64,000 nt of DNA, from NCBI RefSeq assembly GCF_947492965.1, contig NZ_CANLOZ010000002.1, positions 682,001 to 746,000 on the forward strand, in the 5' to 3' direction. The DNA is from an uncultured Aquimarina sp. GTDB lineage: Bacteria; Bacteroidota; Bacteroidia; Flavobacteriales; Flavobacteriaceae. Below, piece by piece: positions 54,525-63,665 of this stretch. The translations under genes were made by a program, and so were the position numbers. Position 1 is the stretch's first letter; each line of letters begins with the position of its first letter. A model generated the notes under the pieces. That model was not told where the DNA came from, did not search any database, and saw nothing but the letters and a program-made list of their open reading frames with translations.

Positions 54525-56405
54525 ATGGAAGCTATTAATTTTTATCAAATATCAGTTTTTCTACTACAAGGGTTTGTTGTTTCGTCATTGGTATTGATAT
54601 TGTTCCATTTTCGCAAAGTCACTGGTAATGGTTTACTTTTTACCGCACTTGGGATGTTTCAATTCATACAGGTATTCACCGCGACTACTATGTATTTCGA
54701 GATATATGATGGTATTACTGTTTCTCCTGGCTCTTCTGTACTCTTCTCTGTTACTCTATTTTCAGTTTTAATATTTTACATAAAGGAAGATGCATTACTG
54801 ACCAGAAGACTTATTTATGCCTTAGTCATTGCTAATTTGATGATCGTAATTTTATTACTGTTATTCAGCATCAACTTACAAGACTCTAAGATACATCAGG
54901 TGTCTTTTAAAATGATCTCTGATTTTTTTAACACAAACATCTTTTTGTTGATTTATGGTACGGTATTATTATTTGTCGATTCTATATTACTCATTTTCAT
55001 ATATGAATATATCTCTAAATATATCGAAAATCTATTCTTTCGCATATTCTTAACGATGCTTACCATCCTCACTTTCGATGCGATTCTCTTTAGCGTAGTA
55101 GGCTTTTGGAACAATAGTAATATGATATCTTTTTTAATATCTGGTTTAGCTTCTAAAATTACTATGAGTTTTTATTATGGGATTATTTTTACTGTGTATT
55201 TAAAATACATACAAAAAGAAATCAACGAAAATACCTATGCCACTTTTAAAGATGTATATCATTCTCTAACCTACCGTCAAAAATTTGAAGAAGCTGAAAA
55301 AGTTATTCAGCTCAGTGAAAATAGATATCAAACTCTAACTGATATATCTCCGGTAGGAATTTTTATGACAAAAGCCAATGGAAAAACTACTTTTGTAAAC
55401 GAAAAATGGTGCCAGATTTCTGGAATTTCTCAGCAAGAAGCGATGAATGATGGGTGGTTAAAAGCGGTTCACCCAGAAGATCGAAAAAAACTAAAGCAAG
55501 GATGGTATCAAGACTCTAAGAAAAAAGATTCTTCTCATGCAGAATATCGTTTTTTACGTCCTGATGGAACAATAAAATGGGTATTGGGTCAAGCAATTCC
55601 AGAATATAATGAAAAAGGAGAAGTGATCGGCTATGTTGGAACTACCACAGATATCACAGATTTAAAACTCTATGAAATAGAACTTAACAAACTAAAAGAT
55701 AAAGCCGAAGAAAGTGATCGATTAAAATCTGCATTCCTTGCTAATATGAGTCATGAAATCCGTACTCCGATGAATGGGATATTAGGATTTGCCGAGTTAT
55801 TAAAAGAACCAGTACTTACTGGTGATGAGCAACAACTATACATTAGTTTAATCGAAGAGAGTGGTGCTCGAATGCTAAATATTATTAGAGATATTATTGA
55901 TATTTCTAAAATCGAATCCGGACAGGTAAAAGTATTCTTATCTGATTTAAATGTAAATGAACAAGTAGGTTATTTATATAATTTCTTTAAACCCGAAGCA
56001 GACAGAAAAGATCTGGAACTTTCCTTCAAAAATGGACTGCCTGATAGTGATTCTATTATTAAAACGGATAAAGAAAAGTTTAACGCAATACTTACAAATC
56101 TTGTCAAAAATGCACTTAAATACACTCCCGAAGGCTCTATTACCTTTGGTTATGAATTAGAGGATGATTTTTTACAGTTTTATGTAAAAGATACTGGTAT
56201 GGGAATAGCTAAGGATAGACAAAAAGCCATTTTTGAACGTTTTGTACAAGCGGATATTGAAAATAATTATGCTATTGAAGGAGCTGGTATCGGTTTATCC
56301 ATTGCTAAAGCATACAGCGAAATGTTGGGTGGTAGTATATGGCTGGATAGTACAAAGGATATCGGAAGTATATTTTATTTTACTATTCCTTACCGGAAGG
56401 AATAG
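54525..56405 (+). CDS. Membrane-bound PAS sensor histidine kinase
   Basis: A 626-residue sensor kinase. Residues 1-240 hold about seven membrane helices; residues about 265-385 are a PAS/PAC domain (ending GYVGTTTDITDLKLYE); residues about 398-465 are a HisKA dimerisation domain with the phospho-acceptor His410 in ANMSHEIRTPMNG; the HATPase_c domain (about 510-626) has NLVKNALKYTPEG, DTGMGIAKD and GAGIGLSIAKAY. It has no receiver domain, and no response regulator is adjacent, so the partner is elsewhere. The last nine codons and the stop are encoded within a perfect 18-bp hairpin. Confidence 0.93.
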   Translation: MEAINFYQISVFLLQGFVVSSLVLILFHFRKVTGNGLLFTALGMFQFIQVFTATTMYFEIYDGITVSPGSSVLFSVTLFSVLIFYIKEDALLTRRLIYALVIANLMIVILLLLFSINLQDSKIHQVSFKMISDFFNTNIFLLIYGTVLLFVDSILLIFIYEYISKYIENLFFRIFLTMLTILTFDAILFSVVGFWNNSNMISFLISGLASKITMSFYYGIIFTVYLKYIQKEINENTYATFKDVYHSLTYRQKFEEAEKVIQLSENRYQTLTDISPVGIFMTKANGKTTFVNEKWCQISGISQQEAMNDGWLKAVHPEDRKKLKQGWYQDSKKKDSSHAEYRFLRPDGTIKWVLGQAIPEYNEKGEVIGYVGTTTDITDLKLYEIELNKLKDKAEESDRLKSAFLANMSHEIRTPMNGILGFAELLKEPVLTGDEQQLYISLIEESGARMLNIIRDIIDISKIESGQVKVFLSDLNVNEQVGYLYNFFKPEADRKDLELSFKNGLPDSDSIIKTDKEKFNAILTNLVKNALKYTPEGSITFGYELEDDFLQFYVKDTGMGIAKDRQKAIFERFVQADIENNYAIEGAGIGLSIAKAYSEMLGGSIWLDSTKDIGSIFYFTIPYRKE

Positions 56406-56414
56406 TAAAATAAA
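56374..56414. terminator. 18-bp perfect hairpin overlapping the kinase stop
   Basis: An 18-bp perfect inverted repeat (56374-56391 and 56397-56414, core ACTATTCCTT) around ACCGG. The arms are rich in A/T on the outside. It can serve as a bidirectional terminator for the kinase and for the convergent ferritin gene; the kinase stop codon lies inside its second arm. Confidence 0.75.
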
Positions 56415-56429
56415 GAAATGATTTATTAA

Positions 56430-56942
56430 TTATTCTGTCGGAATTCTTTCATCTACAAATTTTAAAGGCATATCACCCATAAGATCTATCATATCTAAGA
56501 TATCTCTTATCGTTTGCTCCTCTTCCATTTGTTCTTCTACAAACCATTGCAGAAAGTTTTCTGTTCCAAAATCTAGAACACTTCTACATTTAGCAACTAT
56601 TTTGTATATAGACTTGGTAACACTAATTTCCTGCTCTAAGGCAGATTCGAATACTTCTTTTAAAGAGCTATATTCATGAGCATTTGATAGATTTGCCACT
56701 TCTGGAGAGTACGCAGCACCTCCAGCATCGTTGATAAACCTAAAAATTTTCATCATATGCTCTCTTTCTTCTTCAGATTGTTTGTAGAAAAAATCAGCAC
56801 TTTTTAGCAAACCCTTTTGATCACACCAAGAGGCCATCGCTAAATATACAGATGATGCATGTTGCTCTTTTGCAATTTGAGCATTAAGCAAATCCATTAC
56901 TTCTAAATTGATACTGATCTGTTGTCTTGCTATATTTTCCAT
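56430..56942 (-). CDS. Ferritin
   Basis: A 170-residue non-heme ferritin of the bacterial FtnA type storing iron as ferrihydrite in a 24-mer. Di-iron-site segments are AQIAKEQHASSVYL, EEEREHMMKI and WFVEEQMEEEQT; four long helices plus the short fifth are evident. No signal peptide. It is convergent with the kinase. Confidence 0.94.
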   Translation of the reverse strand: MENIARQQISINLEVMDLLNAQIAKEQHASSVYLAMASWCDQKGLLKSADFFYKQSEEEREHMMKIFRFINDAGGAAYSPEVANLSNAHEYSSLKEVFESALEQEISVTKSIYKIVAKCRSVLDFGTENFLQWFVEEQMEEEQTIRDILDMIDLMGDMPLKFVDERIPTE

Positions 56943-57046
56943 CTTTCTGTGTGATTTGTCTATTAATTTTTATTTAAAATTAAACAAAAAAAGAAAGAGA
57001 AAATAATACCTCTATCAATTTATAAGAAGTCTAAATATAAGTAAGA

Positions 57047-57361
57047 TTAGGCGGTAACAAGAATATCTTGCAATTCTATCATCGTAAAAGTTCCATGAAT
57101 TAGCTCCACAAAATCTAACACCTGAAGTGTATCTAATAATAATACATGTTGTTTATCACAAAACGACAGAAGAGTGGTATCATTCTGATTAAGCATATAT
57201 GCTATATGTTCTTTGGTAGATAATTGTTTTGCTTTGTATCGAAGACTCAATAGTTGACAAAAGGATACTTTTATTAATTTATGACCAAAATCAATATAAA
57301 AACAACGATCTTCAGCAGACTGATAAGAAGTATAATATTTTGAGGCAAATAGTAATTCCAT
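57047..57361 (-). CDS. Small unknown protein (104 aa)
   Basis: A 104-residue soluble protein starting MELLFASKYYTSYQSAEDRC and rich in Leu, Gln and His. No family recognised. It has its own promoter (57372-57402) very close to its ATG, so it is probably a real, independently expressed gene; the leader would be only a few nucleotides. Function unknown. Confidence 0.65.
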   Translation of the reverse strand: MELLFASKYYTSYQSAEDRCFYIDFGHKLIKVSFCQLLSLRYKAKQLSTKEHIAYMLNQNDTTLLSFCDKQHVLLLDTLQVLDFVELIHGTFTMIELQDILVTA

Positions 57362-57371
57362 ATTCCAAGAA

Positions 57372-57402
57372 CAAAACTAAATGTTATTTAGATCTATTCC
57401 AA
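57372..57402 (-). promoter_or_regulatory. Predicted promoter of the 104-residue gene
   Basis: Minus-strand TTG (57400-57402), 20-bp spacer and TAGTTTTG (57372-57379) match the Bacteroidota consensus. A second TATATTTG box overlaps at 57400-57407 without a partner TTG. Confidence 0.55.
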
Positions 57403-57444
57403 ATATAAATAACAATTTTATAACTTTTCATTATTTAAATAATA

Positions 57445-57918
57445 TCATTCTTGATTCTCAAACATCAATGAAACAAATTCTGCAACACAGGCTGGTTTCC
57501 TAACACCTTCGATTTCGACAGAACAATCCCAAGTAATCTTTAATCCTTTCTTAGTATATGGCTCTATCTCTGCGATACTGCTATGCAATCGCAATCTACT
57601 ATCAACAATAACAGGATGTGGGAATCTAACTTTATTTAAACCATAGTTTACACCCATTTCTAAACTTTCAACAATCACAAGATCCATTAGCATCTTGGAT
57701 AAAAGTGAAATCGACAAAAAACCATGAGCAATTGGTTTTTTAAACGGTGACTCCTTTTCAATACGATCTAAATCAACATGTAACCATTGATAATCTTGAG
57801 TTGCGTCTGCAAAAGAATTAATCATTTCCTGAGTAACAGTAACCCATTCTCCTATTGGCAACTTCTCTCCTTTGTGAGTTTTAAATTCTTCAAAATTTTT
57901 ACAAATAAGCTGTTCCAT
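57445..57918 (-). CDS. MaoC-family (R)-specific enoyl-CoA hydratase-like protein
   Basis: A 157-residue hotdog-fold protein. The hydratase signature FADATQDYQWLHVD with the following PIAHGFLSISLLSKM gives the Asp/His pair of (R)-hydratases. It hydrates 2-enoyl-CoA to (R)-3-hydroxyacyl-CoA. It is last in the minus-strand catabolic operon, 20 bp after a FabG-type SDR, suggesting the two act together on 3-hydroxyacyl-CoA. Confidence 0.88.
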   Translation of the reverse strand: MEQLICKNFEEFKTHKGEKLPIGEWVTVTQEMINSFADATQDYQWLHVDLDRIEKESPFKKPIAHGFLSISLLSKMLMDLVIVESLEMGVNYGLNKVRFPHPVIVDSRLRLHSSIAEIEPYTKKGLKITWDCSVEIEGVRKPACVAEFVSLMFENQE

Positions 57919-57938
57919 ATATTTACGTATAGATTCAT

Positions 57939-58676
57939 TTACCTAGAAACGCCTCCATCTATGGTCAAACAAATTCCTGACACATAAGAAGCTTCATCAG
58001 AAGCCAAATATAAATATCCATATGCAATATCCATTGGTGTTGCAGCTTTTTGTAACGGTATTTGAGATTTTATTCCATCTATATGCTCTTTGGGGATTTG
58101 ATCAGTCATTTCTGTTAGCGTAAAACCTGGCGCTAAAGCATTCGCCGTAATACCATATTTTCCAAGCTCCATAGTCCATGTTTTAGACATGGCAATCACG
58201 CCTGCCTTAGTTGCCGAATAATTTGTCTGTCCAAAATTTCCTCTTAGCCCTACATTCGATGCTGCAGAAACTATTCTACCGTAGCCAGCTTCTTTCATAT
58301 ACTTAGAAATAACCTGAGTACAGAGAAAAACTCCTTTAAGATTTACATCTATAACGGCATCCCATTCGGCTTCGCTCATTTTATGTAATGTACGATCTTT
58401 CGTAATTCCTGCATTATTTATTAATATATTAATTTTTCCATATTTCTGATATATCCTTTCTGCTTCTATTTCAATTGCATTTTTATCAGTTACAGAAATA
58501 TTTGTAAACTCGGCTACTTGACCTTGATCAGCTATTGTACTTGCTACATCCTTACCTTCCTCCAAAAGATCCCAAATAATTACTTTAGCACCTTCGCTTG
58601 CAAATAAGGTAGAAATTGCTTTTCCAATTCCTCTGGCTCCGCCTGTAATAACAGCTACTTTATCTTTTAATCTCAT
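57939..58676 (-). CDS. SDR family 3-hydroxyacyl/3-oxoacyl reductase-like
   Basis: A 245-residue SDR of FabG/PhaB type. It has the cofactor motif TGGARGIGKA, NNAGITKDRTLHKMSEAEWD, the Ser in SAASNVG and the Tyr-Lys in NYSATKAG. The close match to acetoacetyl-CoA reductases suggests action on CoA esters, in line with the neighbouring MaoC and acyl-CoA dehydrogenase genes. It lies 25 bp after the quinone-oxidoreductase gene. Confidence 0.9.
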   Translation of the reverse strand: MRLKDKVAVITGGARGIGKAISTLFASEGAKVIIWDLLEEGKDVASTIADQGQVAEFTNISVTDKNAIEIEAERIYQKYGKINILINNAGITKDRTLHKMSEAEWDAVIDVNLKGVFLCTQVISKYMKEAGYGRIVSAASNVGLRGNFGQTNYSATKAGVIAMSKTWTMELGKYGITANALAPGFTLTEMTDQIPKEHIDGIKSQIPLQKAATPMDIAYGYLYLASDEASYVSGICLTIDGGVSR

Positions 58677-58701
58677 CTCGTTAATAATTATATCGATATT
58701 A

Positions 58702-59679
58702 TTAAGAACACTGAATCACTACTTTCCCTTTTACTTTTCGATTCATCATCTCCACTAAGGCCTTAGCAGCATCCTTTAGCTCATATACCTTATGAATATG
58801 AGGTTTCAATTTTCCTGCTTCTAGCCATTTCATTAATTGTATCGTATTATCCATATTCATTTTAGGATTCTTCATCGCAAAACTGCCCCAAAAAACACCC
58901 ACAACTGAACATCCTTTTAACAAGGGTAAATTTAGTGGGATTTTAGGAATTGGGCCAGCTGCAAAACCTACCACCAAGTAATGCCCTTCCCAAGCCATAG
59001 AACGTAATGCTAGTTCAGAATAGTCTCCTCCCACCGGATCATATACCACATCTACTCCTTTGCCATCAGTTAACTCTTTCGCTTTAGATTTAAGATCTTC
59101 TGTGGTATAATTAATAACCTCATCGGCACCATACTCCTTACATAGCTTTAATTTATCCTCAGAAGAAGCAGCTGCAATTACTTTAGCTCCCATTAGTTTC
59201 CCTAATTCAATGGCAGCAAGACCTACACCTCCTGAAGCTCCAAGAATTAACAATGTATCTCCTTCCTTTAGATTCGCTCGGTCTTTTAATGCATGGTAAG
59301 ATGTCCCATATGCAATCATAAATGAAGAGGCTATTTCAAAAGACATTTTTTGAGGTTTTTTAAAACACATATTTGCTGGCATTGCTACTTCCTCCGCATA
59401 TCCGCCTTTCATTACAAATCCAAAAACCTCATCATTAACCTCTAAATGTTTCACTTCACTACCCACTTCTTTAATTATTCCCGAAACATCACTTCCTGGA
59501 ACAAATGGTAACTCTGGTTTAAACTGATACAACCCTTGAATAATCAAGGTATCGGGAAAATTAACTCCACAAGATTTTATCTGAATAAGAACTTCATCTT
59601 TCTTTAATTTCGGACTTTCTACATCCTCAAAAACTAAATCAGAAGGAGGTCCATAATTTTTGCACACAATAGCCTTCAT
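58702..59679 (-). CDS. Zinc-independent MDR quinone oxidoreductase
   Basis: A 325-residue medium-chain dehydrogenase/reductase, NADPH:quinone oxidoreductase type. The nucleotide loop is LGASGGVGLAAIELGK; the N-terminus MKAIVCKNYGPPSDL and VPGSDVSGIIKEVGSEV fit the family. The catalytic zinc ligands are absent, so it is the zinc-free branch (QOR- or crotonyl-CoA-reductase-like). It is 2 bp after the next MDR gene. Confidence 0.88.
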   Translation of the reverse strand: MKAIVCKNYGPPSDLVFEDVESPKLKKDEVLIQIKSCGVNFPDTLIIQGLYQFKPELPFVPGSDVSGIIKEVGSEVKHLEVNDEVFGFVMKGGYAEEVAMPANMCFKKPQKMSFEIASSFMIAYGTSYHALKDRANLKEGDTLLILGASGGVGLAAIELGKLMGAKVIAAASSEDKLKLCKEYGADEVINYTTEDLKSKAKELTDGKGVDVVYDPVGGDYSELALRSMAWEGHYLVVGFAAGPIPKIPLNLPLLKGCSVVGVFWGSFAMKNPKMNMDNTIQLMKWLEAGKLKPHIHKVYELKDAAKALVEMMNRKVKGKVVIQCS

Positions 59680-59681
59680 AA

Positions 59682-60686
59682 TTATTCCTCTATAACTTTT
59701 AGCACTAGTTTCCCCATTTTGTCTCCAGAAAAAAGGCGCAAAAAAGTATCATGAAAATTTTCAATTCCTTTATACACGTCTTCTTTACTTTTTAGTTTTC
59801 CTTGTGCTAGCCAACCTCCCATTTCTTTAGCTGCCTTCCCATAATCCTTTGCATAATCCATGACAACCATTCCTTGCATAGTTGCTCTATTTACTAACAA
59901 AGACAAATAATTTTTGGGGCCTTTTACATCATTCATATTATTATATTGAGAAATTGCTCCGCAAATTACTATTCTTGCATGCATTCTAAGTCTTGATAAA
60001 GCTGCATCTAAAATTTCACCTCCTACATTATCAAAATAAACATCAATTCCTTTTGGACATTCCCTTTTGATTGCATCATAAATTTCTTCAGACTTGTAAT
60101 CTATAGCTCCATCAAAACCTAGTACCTCTTTTATGTATTTACATTTTTCAGTCCCTCCAGCTATACCAATTACACGACATCCTTTAATCTTAGCGATTTG
60201 CCCAACAATACTGCCAACAGCTCCTGCAGCTCCAGAAACTAAAACAGTATCTCCTTCTTTAATCTTACCAACTTCGAGAATACCAAAATACGCTGTCATT
60301 CCAGGCATACCTAGCGTTCCTATATACATTGGTAAAGGCGCTAAGCTTGGATCTACAGGATACCAATTTTCACCATTCGTTACTGTATACTGTTGAACAC
60401 CTCCCCAACCTGTTAAAAAATCACCTTCTTTAAACTTTGGATGATTATTTGACTTTATCACTTTACCTATAGATCCAGCTCTCATTACATCATCTAACTC
60501 TACAGGTTCTATATATGATTTTCCTTCTCGCATCCAACCTCGCATTGCAGGATCCAATGATATGTAATGATGTTGTATTAGAACTTCACCTTCTTTTGGT
60601 TCTGGAATAGCTTTATGTTGCAATTCCCAAGTATTTTGATCTGGTAGTCCTTCTGGTCTATTTTTTAAGATGATTTGTTTATTCAT
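59682..60686 (-). CDS. NADP-dependent MDR oxidoreductase (CurA/prostaglandin-reductase-like)
   Basis: A 334-residue MDR. The nucleotide loop is SGAAGAVGSIVGQIAK; HYISLDPAMRGWM and IGTLGMPGMTAYFG are typical of the alkenal/one oxidoreductase subgroup (CurA, leukotriene B4 12-hydroxydehydrogenase-like). Likely reduces the C=C of an alpha,beta-unsaturated carbonyl compound. It is 66 bp after the preceding SDR gene and 2 bp before the next MDR. Confidence 0.9.
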   Translation of the reverse strand: MNKQIILKNRPEGLPDQNTWELQHKAIPEPKEGEVLIQHHYISLDPAMRGWMREGKSYIEPVELDDVMRAGSIGKVIKSNNHPKFKEGDFLTGWGGVQQYTVTNGENWYPVDPSLAPLPMYIGTLGMPGMTAYFGILEVGKIKEGDTVLVSGAAGAVGSIVGQIAKIKGCRVIGIAGGTEKCKYIKEVLGFDGAIDYKSEEIYDAIKRECPKGIDVYFDNVGGEILDAALSRLRMHARIVICGAISQYNNMNDVKGPKNYLSLLVNRATMQGMVVMDYAKDYGKAAKEMGGWLAQGKLKSKEDVYKGIENFHDTFLRLFSGDKMGKLVLKVIEE

Positions 60687-60752
60687 GTGTATTGTTTTAT
60701 TTCTCTATGAGTTTAGTTCTTTTCTGTATAAATAGTTTATCTTAAAATTTGT

Positions 60753-61508
60753 TTACAAAGATGTTCCTCCATCTAATGTTATGGTTTGTCCTGTTATGAA
60801 CTTTGTAGCATCAGATGCTAACCACACTACCGCTTCTGCTATTTCTTCTGCTTGACCATATCGTTTCATAGGAATTACACTTTTAAGCATATCATCCATA
60901 TCTGGTCTTACAGATAATAATTTATTAAGTAGTGCAGATTCTGTATATCCGGGACATACTGCATTGATTCTAATGTTTTTCGTAGCGTATTCTAATGCAG
61001 CTGACTTTGTCATTCCAACTACGGCAAACTTACTAGCACTATATGACAGGTTGTTTAATGATGCTTTTAGACCAGCCAGAGAAGCTATATTTACAATATT
61101 TCCATGACCTTGTTTCATCATTTGCTGTAGTGCTAATTTCATACAATAAAAAACTCCTGTTTGATTGACGGCAATCACATTATCCCAGTCTTGCAATGTA
61201 TATTCTGCTGTTTTAGACATATTTCTAGGACCAATTCCTGCATTATTAACCATTACATCCAACTGCCCGAATTGATCAACTGTTTTCGTAATAAGAGTTT
61301 CTACCTCTTCATAACTTGCCACATTCGCTGGAATCACTGCAGCTTTTCCTCCTTCATCGAGTATTTGATCCGCTGTACGTTTTGCTTTTCCTTCTTTTAT
61401 ATCCGATACTATGACCGTTGCTTTGTGTTTTGCAAAATGTTTTGCGGTAGCAGCTCCAATACCAGAACCTGCTCCTGTTACGATAACTATTTTATTTTGT
61501 ACTTGCAT
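60753..61508 (-). CDS. SDR-family oxidoreductase
   Basis: A 251-residue classical SDR. It has VTGAGSGIGAA at the cofactor loop, NNAGIGPRN, Ser in NIASLAG and the Tyr-Lys in SYSASKFA, ending TLDGGTSL. NAD or NADP use is undecided (Asp-type VSDIKEG after strand 2 favours NAD). Substrate probably a hydroxyacyl-CoA or related alcohol given the operon. Confidence 0.9.
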   Translation of the reverse strand: MQVQNKIVIVTGAGSGIGAATAKHFAKHKATVIVSDIKEGKAKRTADQILDEGGKAAVIPANVASYEEVETLITKTVDQFGQLDVMVNNAGIGPRNMSKTAEYTLQDWDNVIAVNQTGVFYCMKLALQQMMKQGHGNIVNIASLAGLKASLNNLSYSASKFAVVGMTKSAALEYATKNIRINAVCPGYTESALLNKLLSVRPDMDDMLKSVIPMKRYGQAEEIAEAVVWLASDATKFITGQTITLDGGTSL

Positions 61509-61536
61509 ATTCGTTTACTTTTGATGAAGTTGTTTC

Positions 61537-61920
61537 TTAATGATTTGCGCATAAAATAAGACGAGAGTCTAATAAGGATCTGCTTCTCATTTCCCCTGGA
61601 TAAGCCTTATGACTAATCATTCCCATAAATTCTTCTTTACTTTCATATTGTACAATTAATATTTTGTCCCATTCTACAGTATCTTCAGGTCCAATTAATC
61701 CATAGATCGGTTTTCCGTTGTAAACTATTTCAGCGTTTGTTGCTTTAAAAAAGGGAAGTGCTGCTTTCATATACTGAGCATATGCTTCTTCTCCAGTTAT
61801 TCCCTGCTCTTCTATAATATCTTTAAATTTCAATAGATTAATCATTTGAAAAGATCCTTCGATAGGTAATTTCAAAAAATCACTTAATTGTTTTTCAGTT
61901 ATACTAGTATAGGTTTTCAT
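61537..61920 (-). CDS. DUF1330-family protein
   Basis: A 127-residue ferredoxin-like alpha/beta-barrel dimer protein of DUF1330 type, with INLLKFKDI, KIVYNGKPIYGLIG-like text (NAEIVYNGKP) and LIVQYESKEEFMGMI followed by RSRSLLDSRLILC at the end. It lies 11 bp after the transglutaminase-like gene. Function unknown. Confidence 0.83.
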   Translation of the reverse strand: MKTYTSITEKQLSDFLKLPIEGSFQMINLLKFKDIIEEQGITGEEAYAQYMKAALPFFKATNAEIVYNGKPIYGLIGPEDTVEWDKILIVQYESKEEFMGMISHKAYPGEMRSRSLLDSRLILCANH

Positions 61921-61931
61921 AAAGTTGATAT

Positions 61932-62567
61932 TTACAATCTTATTTCTTTTAATCCTTCATACTTGTTATAAATTTCGCTGTAATGTTCTTTTATATTATT
62001 TAAAATAAAATCATATGGTACATCTTCAAAATGCCCATAATCCTCTAAATACTCCATAAAAGCACCTCCTTCATTATCAAACTCTTGAAACATGGAATCT
62101 TCTTCTCCATTAAATTCTAGTGGTGCTACATTACATTTTTTACACAACTCTTTATTAAATGCTGGAGAAGCTTTTAACCATTTTCCATTAAGAAAGACAT
62201 TAATCATTCCGTGCGGTGTTAATTCATTCGTTCCAATTTTTTCAATCAATCGCTCCACACCTATGTGGTTTTTTACCTTTGCTAAGTGTATTCTTGCAGG
62301 AATTCCAAGACCTCGTAATCCTGCGATTAATATGATCGATTTATCTAAACAATGCCCACTATTTCTTTTTACTAATGCACTTGCCTTATACGCTTCTTTT
62401 TTTAAACGGATATGATAAGGATCATAACGCCACCCATCTCTAACTTTCAGATATAAACCAACCGCTTTTTCCTTTTGTGTTAGCTCTTCATTATCAAACT
62501 CCTGTATCATATTTTTAATATCAGCACTTTGATAATCGTAATAGTATGTTTCCTCTAAATAATTCAT
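61932..62567 (-). CDS. Transglutaminase-like domain protein
   Basis: A 211-residue cytosolic protein with a papain-like transglutaminase core: Cys in NSGHCLDKSIILIAG, His in LTPHGMINVFLNGKW and a likely Asp further on. The size is small and there is no signal peptide. It is 11 bp after the APH-type kinase gene and 11 bp before the DUF1330 gene. Its role in this operon is not obvious. Confidence 0.85.
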   Translation of the reverse strand: MNYLEETYYYDYQSADIKNMIQEFDNEELTQKEKAVGLYLKVRDGWRYDPYHIRLKKEAYKASALVKRNSGHCLDKSIILIAGLRGLGIPARIHLAKVKNHIGVERLIEKIGTNELTPHGMINVFLNGKWLKASPAFNKELCKKCNVAPLEFNGEEDSMFQEFDNEGGAFMEYLEDYGHFEDVPYDFILNNIKEHYSEIYNKYEGLKEIRL

Positions 62568-62578
62568 TTTTTCCAGTA

Positions 62579-63631
62579 TTAGTCAATCTTTTTTGTTTGG
62601 ATTGCCCTCCATGCCAACGAACATAACAAAGCCGATGCCTGATCCAATTGGGCAAAACGCGGGTCTGTTGTTAATCCTTTATCATACCTGTAGTAAATTT
62701 GCTGGGCAATCACTGCAATTTTAAAAAGTCCGAAAGCATAATAGAAAATCAGATTATCGACAGTATTTCCACTTTTCACTGCATATTTCTGAACAATTTC
62801 ACTTCTAGTTGGATTGCCTTCCATTATGGTAGGTGAAGGAATTCCTTTTTTTACAAATTCATGATCACTCTGCATTGTCCAATATCCTAAAGATGTGCCT
62901 AAATCCATTAAAGGATCTCCTAGCGTTGCCATTTCCCAATCCAAAACAGCATTTACCTCATTCCAGTTCTCATCTTTAAAAACAATATTGTCGTATTTAA
63001 AATCATTATGAACTAAGCTGTATGTATACTCTTTTGGCTGATGTGTCTCCATCCATTCCATTACTTTTTGCGCTTCTGGAACATCTTGAGTCTTTGCGGC
63101 TACATATTGCTTACTCCAATTAGATACCTGACGCTCCACATATCCCTCTGGCCTACCAAGATCTTCTAACCCTGCTTTATTATAATCTATCGCATGTAAT
63201 TGAACAAAAGTATCTAACCAAGATTCTGCTATTTTCTTAAAACTTGTATCATTAATATTTCTCTTTTTTGCTTCTTGAATGCTTAGAATAATTCCTTCCA
63301 CTTTTTCCATCACATAAAACTGGCATCCCAAAATACTTTCATCATCAGTATAAGCATGCATCTTGGGAACTTTTGGAAACGCCTTATAAATACCGGACTG
63401 AACTCTAAATTCTCGTCCCATATCGTGTCCTCGTTTTATGGCACCAAATGGAGGACGTCTTAACACATACTCCTTATCTTCTATTGCTACTAAATATGTA
63501 AGATTGGAGTAGCCATGAGTATATTGCGTAACCTTCCATGGACTCTCTATACTCTGTATAAGGTCATTTTTTTGTAGAAATGATTTTAATGCTTCTTCAT
63601 TAAGTTCCTCTCCTTTACGAACATCTTGCAT
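62579..63631 (-). CDS. APH-family phosphotransferase (ACAD10/11 N-terminal type)
   Basis: A 350-residue kinase-fold protein. The catalytic motif is SLVHNDFKYDNIVF (HxDxxxxN type) and the metal-binding Asp is in VLDWEMATLGDPLMDLG. It closely resembles the N-terminal half of human ACAD10/11, which phosphorylates 4-hydroxyacyl-CoA, and the LvaA-type kinase of levulinate use. It lies 34 bp after an acyl-CoA dehydrogenase gene, consistent with this pairing. Antibiotic resistance is not the expected role. Confidence 0.9.
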   Translation of the reverse strand: MQDVRKGEELNEEALKSFLQKNDLIQSIESPWKVTQYTHGYSNLTYLVAIEDKEYVLRRPPFGAIKRGHDMGREFRVQSGIYKAFPKVPKMHAYTDDESILGCQFYVMEKVEGIILSIQEAKKRNINDTSFKKIAESWLDTFVQLHAIDYNKAGLEDLGRPEGYVERQVSNWSKQYVAAKTQDVPEAQKVMEWMETHQPKEYTYSLVHNDFKYDNIVFKDENWNEVNAVLDWEMATLGDPLMDLGTSLGYWTMQSDHEFVKKGIPSPTIMEGNPTRSEIVQKYAVKSGNTVDNLIFYYAFGLFKIAVIAQQIYYRYDKGLTTDPRFAQLDQASALLCSLAWRAIQTKKID

Positions 63632-63665
63632 GATACTAATCTTTAAAAAGCGTTGATTTTATATA

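Noticed and set aside
61161..61559. A 132-codon plus-strand frame opposite an SDR gene
   Set aside because: Composition is Cys/Phe/Ile-rich as expected from reading an SDR gene backwards; the minus-strand SDR is clear.
62579..63631. Aminoglycoside resistance gene
   Set aside because: The APH fold is clear but the context with acyl-CoA dehydrogenase fits the ACAD10/11 kinase role.
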